DNA from: Podochytrium sp. JEL0797
Lineage: Eukaryota; Chytridiomycota; Chytridiomycetes; Chytridiales; Chytriomycetaceae
DNA length: 11,619 nt
Direction: 5' to 3'
Assembly (NCBI GenBank): GCA_027596195.1
Contig: JADGJG010000862.1
Span: forward strand, 1-11,619
A model generated the notes under the pieces. The model saw only the letters and a program-made list of their open reading frames with translations, had not been told where the DNA came from and ran no database searches. Of the stretch, positions 9,001 to 11,619 are shown piece after piece (position 1 is the first letter of the stretch; every line of letters starts with the position of its first letter). The position numbers were made by a program, and so were the translations under genes.

Positions 9001-9379
9001 TCGTCAGCAGCATCCAGAGCGGAGAGTTCGGCGAGGCCTCCATCTTTGAGCCGTTGGTTGCCACCTTGACTGCTGGAAGCGACTTCTACATTGTCAACGC
9101 CGACTTCGAAGAATGTAAGTTTGCCGTTTTTGTTTTGATTTTTCGCGCTATTGGAGTTTCTGATTTTTGTTTTGTTTTTGGCGCATTTTTCCAGACTTGA
9201 AGACCCTCGAGACCATTGACGAGGACTTCAAGGACAAGAAGGCTTGGGCCAGACGCTCTATCAACGCCGCCTGCAGCATGGGCAAGTTCTCGAGTGACAG
9301 ATCCATCACTGACTACGCCGAGAACATCTGGCACCTCAAGGCTGTTCCCCAGCCCAAGGAGCTCACTGGTTCGTTCTAA
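6011..9379 (+). CDS. GPH1: Glycogen phosphorylase
   Basis: Exons 6011-6218, 6371-6476, 6570-6805, 6874-7127, 7208-7475, 7535-7865, 7931-8363, 8426-8696, 8746-9114 and 9195-9379 join to 2661 nt, 886 residues, stop TAA 9377-9379. The enzyme removes glucose-1-phosphate from glycogen ends in the cytosol (GT35 family, pyridoxal phosphate dependent). Signature segments run in order: [69 protein letters not shown] and the PLP site [10 protein letters not shown] with Lys729. All are intact and the length is close to yeast Gph1, so I expect an active enzyme. The N-terminal tail is basic and Ser/Thr rich and contains RSMTG (Thr33), resembling the RRLTG phosphorylation site of yeast Gph1; control by phosphorylation is inferred. 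Exon 1 includes a run of nine C at 6113-6121. Codon choice favours C/G-ending codons, suggesting high expression. It lies close behind the cyclase-like gene. Confidence 0.96.
7476..7534 (+). other. Intron 5 of the glycogen phosphorylase gene with a consensus branch site
   Basis: This 59-bp phase-1 intron contains TGCTAAC at 7515-7521, followed by a T-rich tract and TTTTCAG. Splicing joins SATLQ to DIIRRFKKS, conserved in the family. Together with the copy at 3909-3915 it indicates a conserved branch-site sequence in this genome. Confidence 0.85.
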
Positions 9380-9419
9380 GTTTTGGGTGAAACGCCCCTG
9401 TTGTTTGATACGAATATTC

Positions 9420-9425
9420 AATAAA
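9420..9425 (+). terminator. Polyadenylation signal of the glycogen phosphorylase gene
   Basis: AATAAA lies 40 bases after the TAA stop. The convergent YTH gene ends at 9544, so the two 3' UTRs share at most about 160 bases. No AATAAA was found on the minus strand for the YTH gene in this interval. Confidence 0.75.
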
Positions 9426-9543
9426 ATATGAAATGGTTTTGGAACGCGTTGTTGTGTCAAAGCAAAAAATGTTCGAGGAAAGCAAAAATGTGATTGTCCT
9501 TCGTGCCGGCAGTCCACGTTTCAGAGCATTCCCGCAACCCACA

Positions 9544-11081
9544 TCAATAATACTGGTAACATCCGGCAGGGTCTTGGGCGCACAAGAGCGCCATCAACGC
9601 GTACCCGACGCTTGGTTCGATCTGAAAAATAGAACCTTAAACGAGAGAAAGAAAGAATGGTATTCAAACCTCGGTTCCGTCGCGAGCAATTCTGACGGGC
9701 TTTCCTTCGTTCCATGGGTTGCACAAGTGCTGGTGACGGAGAAAGGGTTTTCAGCTTTGACTTCCAAAATAATCTCGGTCAAACTTACATCCGTGGCTCT
9801 GAAAGGAACAAACTGTCTGGAATCCAAGTGAAGCAGTGTGTAAATACCACGCAACACACTCATTGATTTGAAAGCGAAGAGAAATGATCACCTCACAAGC
9901 CACTTGATTGGGAACGGACTGTCCCACAGCAACCTCAAAGATTCTCCTGCCACAATGACTTTTACCCCATCCTTTTCAATGTCCGTCGCCGCATCCCCCG
10001 CTCCCCCCGCACCCTTAGAACCCAACCCGTTCCCCGCAAAGGCTTGCATCCTCGCGACTCCCGTAAAACCCCCGCTGCCGTTCACACTGAATATCAAAAA
10101 CACGTTTTCACAGCTCCCAAATGCGTCGTTCAAGCGTCCTTCGTTGCGGAGAGTCGTGGACCAGATGCCGTGAGTTTGCGCGATGGCAATGTCGTTTTGA
10201 GTGAAGGACTTGATGATGAAAAAGCGGGCTTGGGTGGGTGTCTCAAAGCGGACGGTGGTGGATGTGGTTGTTTCTTGGGACGTAAAGAGGCCTCCTTGTG
10301 GGTGAATGGGTGGTGGCTGAAAGTAGGGGGGCATGACTTGCTGCGGTGGAGATGGGAGAGGCTTGGGAGGAACGGGGAACTTGGAGAACGACGCAGGTGG
10401 TGGCTTCCCCGCCGAACAGACGATTTGGTTGTTGAGAAAGAGGGATCCGTGAAAGGTTTGAATAAAGTAAGGGACTTGAGAGATGTGGGCAAGTTGGGCA
10501 AACGCGGTTTGATTGGACTTGACGTGGTTCAAAGCCTTTGGTCAATTCAATGGGAGGTTATCAAGAAGCGAATTGACCGACGCAATTGCCCCCACAGTCC
10601 CTCTCACCTCAATTTCAAAGCCTCCTCCTGCAGACAACAAGAATGCGCGGATTGCGCGGTCATCGACACTTGCAGGAAGGTTTCCGATAAATACAACGCG
10701 GCTGGAACGGTTGTCAACCTTGCACATTCTACTGGGTGGCAAGCGGTGAGAGAGCGGGTGGCGAATGAACTTCTTGTGAGTCTGGGGTGGTTTGTGGACA
10801 GGATGGTTGATCACGGTTTGGTCCACCGCCACCGGTGGCATTCCCGCAGCACCGACCGTGTTGACTTCCTGGTGGCTGTAGTACTGGTAGTATCCATACG
10901 CCGCGTAGCCAAACTGGTTAGGGTCCATTATCATCGCGTAGGGAACCTGCGAGGGATCGGGGTGTGGGGCGAATCCAAAAGCGCTAACACCTTGCGGACC
11001 GACCATCCCGCCTGGTACGCAAGCCATCCAGTTTGCATTGGTGGGCTGTTGGGCGAAGCCTCTATCGTTGGCGGGCTGCAT
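9544..11081 (-). CDS. RRM-YTH domain protein, predicted m6A RNA reader
   Basis: Minus-strand exons 11081-10608, 10535-9892, 9816-9789, 9729-9670 and 9621-9544 join to 1284 nt, 427 residues, stop TGA 9546-9544. The N-terminus (1-125) is rich in Pro, Gln, Asn and Tyr. An RRM-like domain covers about 128-206: RNP2 VVFIGNLP is clear, but the RNP1 strand (ALNHVKS) lacks the usual aromatics. A Pro-rich linker leads to a YTH domain at about 262-420: RFFIIKSF, IWSTT with Trp283, VFLIFSVNGSGGFTGVA, LLWDSPFPIKW with Trp362, VPFRATDHL, CNPWNEGKPVRIARDGTEIEP. YTH domains bind N6-methyladenosine through an aromatic cage; two cage positions are aromatic here, while the residue expected as the middle Trp appears to be Lys or Val near 351. 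The end of the domain is closest to YTHDC1. An in-frame stop upstream of 11081 with no intervening ATG supports this start unless a 5' exon exists. It converges on the phosphorylase gene. Confidence 0.88.
9789..9816 (-). other. 28-nt micro-exon of the YTH gene
   Basis: The exon lies between a 75-bp intron (9891-9817, TTCCAG acceptor) and a 59-bp intron (9788-9730, strong donor GTAAGT). It completes an Arg codon and encodes QFVPFRATD, which matches the conserved (D)VPF segment after the YTH KW motif. The next exon continues with HLCNPWNEGK. Skipping it would shift the frame and destroy the C-terminal third of the YTH domain. Confidence 0.82.
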
Positions 11082-11490
11082 TCGCGAGTTTCAAGAAATC
11101 CAAAGGATTTGCGGGAATGAAGGTTGGGTGGGGGTGGGAGACGATCACAATGAGATTTTTTCGTTCCGCGTCCACGCGTTCAGTGGAAGGATTTCATTTG
11201 GAACAGAAAAAGAGAAGGAAGGGGCAAGCACTTGTCGTCATAATTTGAGCACGACTGGTCCAAGGGATGGTTTTTTCGGAATCGAGGATTTTTTGACAAG
11301 CGCAGAGCGAGAGAAGCAAGGAATTTCTCTCAGCCTGAACCCTTTATGAGGATGTGCCAAAGCAGGTTCAAAGAACAGATTTTGGGCCGTTTGATTTGAA
11401 AAGGCTTGGAAAATGCGGAAAAACAGTTTCTCCACTCGGCAAACACGCTATAAAATTTCGCGTTTTTTGATACTCTTTTCTCCAAACAAA
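11082..11490. other. Divergent intergenic region between the YTH gene and the last gene
   Basis: These 409 bases separate two start codons facing away from each other, so they should hold both promoters and 5' UTRs. For the rightward gene there is a TATA box at 11449. For the leftward gene I see no convincing TATA; CATAAA on the minus strand near 11342-11348 is a weak candidate. No protein or RNA gene was recognised. Confidence 0.6.
11449..11456 (+). promoter_or_regulatory. TATA box for the gene starting at 11491
   Basis: TATAAAAT lies 35 bases before the ATG (end of box to A of ATG). A pyrimidine-rich stretch (CTCTTTTCTCC) and CAAACAAA follow, so transcription probably starts very close to the start codon and the 5' UTR is short. 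It is the clearest TATA box in the window. Confidence 0.6.
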
Positions 11491-11619
11491 ATGGCAGCCA
11501 CAGCCTTTCCGATTACTGCATCTGTTACCGCGGCGGCTGTTGTGACCCTGGCGTATCTGTATCGCGATGACCCCGTGTTCGCCCCGGTTACGTTGAAGCA
11601 GAAGCTAAAGAGAGTTGAC
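11491..11619 (+). CDS. N-terminus of an unidentified membrane-anchored protein (3' partial)
   Basis: Forty-three codons are open from ATG 11491 to the window edge. The start has a good context (AAAATGG, A at -3 and G at +4). Residues about 5-24 (FPITASVTAAAVVTLAYLY) form a hydrophobic segment after a short neutral N-terminus and are followed by a charged, Lys-rich region, as in a signal anchor with a cytosolic or lumenal enzyme domain behind it. The arrangement would fit an ER-anchored enzyme such as a cytochrome P450 or an acyl-CoA ligase, but no family motif is reached before the edge and I do not assign a function. An intron could also begin just beyond. Confidence 0.6.
   Translation, partial: MAATAFPITASVTAAAVVTLAYLYRDDPVFAPVTLKQKLKRVD

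Noticed and set aside
9433..9831. Open frame of 132 codons on the plus strand after the phosphorylase gene
   Set aside because: It begins just after the phosphorylase poly(A) signal and is antisense to the last three YTH exons; no promoter or protein homology is seen.
10044..11120. Open frame of 358 codons on the plus strand opposite the YTH gene
   Set aside because: The longest uninterrupted frame in this region, but the minus strand encodes RRM and YTH domains across proper splice sites, while the plus-strand translation resembles no family.

Overview
This is nuclear DNA from a eukaryote. It has five protein genes, at least 22 spliceosomal introns (most about 47-107 bp, GT-AG, two with a TGCTAAC-type branch site) and polyadenylation signals, and no bacterial operon features. 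The glycogen phosphorylase resembles fungal enzymes most closely (GTSNMKF at the PLP site, [22 protein letters not shown]). A cyclase-type protein with tandem GAF domains and a YTH reader beside it are unusual for yeasts and moulds. I infer an early-diverging, chytrid-like fungus with moderate confidence; the sequence alone cannot settle it.

Layout, left to right. (1) 77-1420, +: the last exon of a nucleoredoxin-like protein whose upstream part lies outside the window. In the domain visible here the thioredoxin CxxC site is gone and a ZZ-type zinc finger sits in its place. (2) 1869-5816, +: a nine-exon gene for a 1147-residue protein ordered Gln-rich tail, GAF-A, GAF-B, PAS, class III cyclase homology domain, C-terminal helical tail. 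Both GAF domains keep the NKXnFX3DE cyclic-nucleotide motif, but the cyclase domain has lost most of its catalytic residues. (3) 6011-9379, +: a ten-exon glycogen phosphorylase gene (886 residues) starting only 194 bp after the cyclase-like gene. (4) 11081-9544, -: a five-exon gene for a 427-residue RRM-YTH protein, a predicted m6A reader, convergent with the phosphorylase gene. (5) 11491-11619, +: the first 43 codons of an unrecognised membrane-anchored protein behind a clear TATA box, divergent from the YTH gene.

How they might work together: cyclic nucleotides control glycogen phosphorylase through protein kinase A in fungi and animals, so a cyclic-nucleotide-sensing protein next to phosphorylase is suggestive, but adjacency is the only evidence. 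The other genes look like ordinary neighbours. All exon boundaries were derived by hand from splice sites, reading frame and family conservation. Each complete gene gives a total coding length divisible by three.
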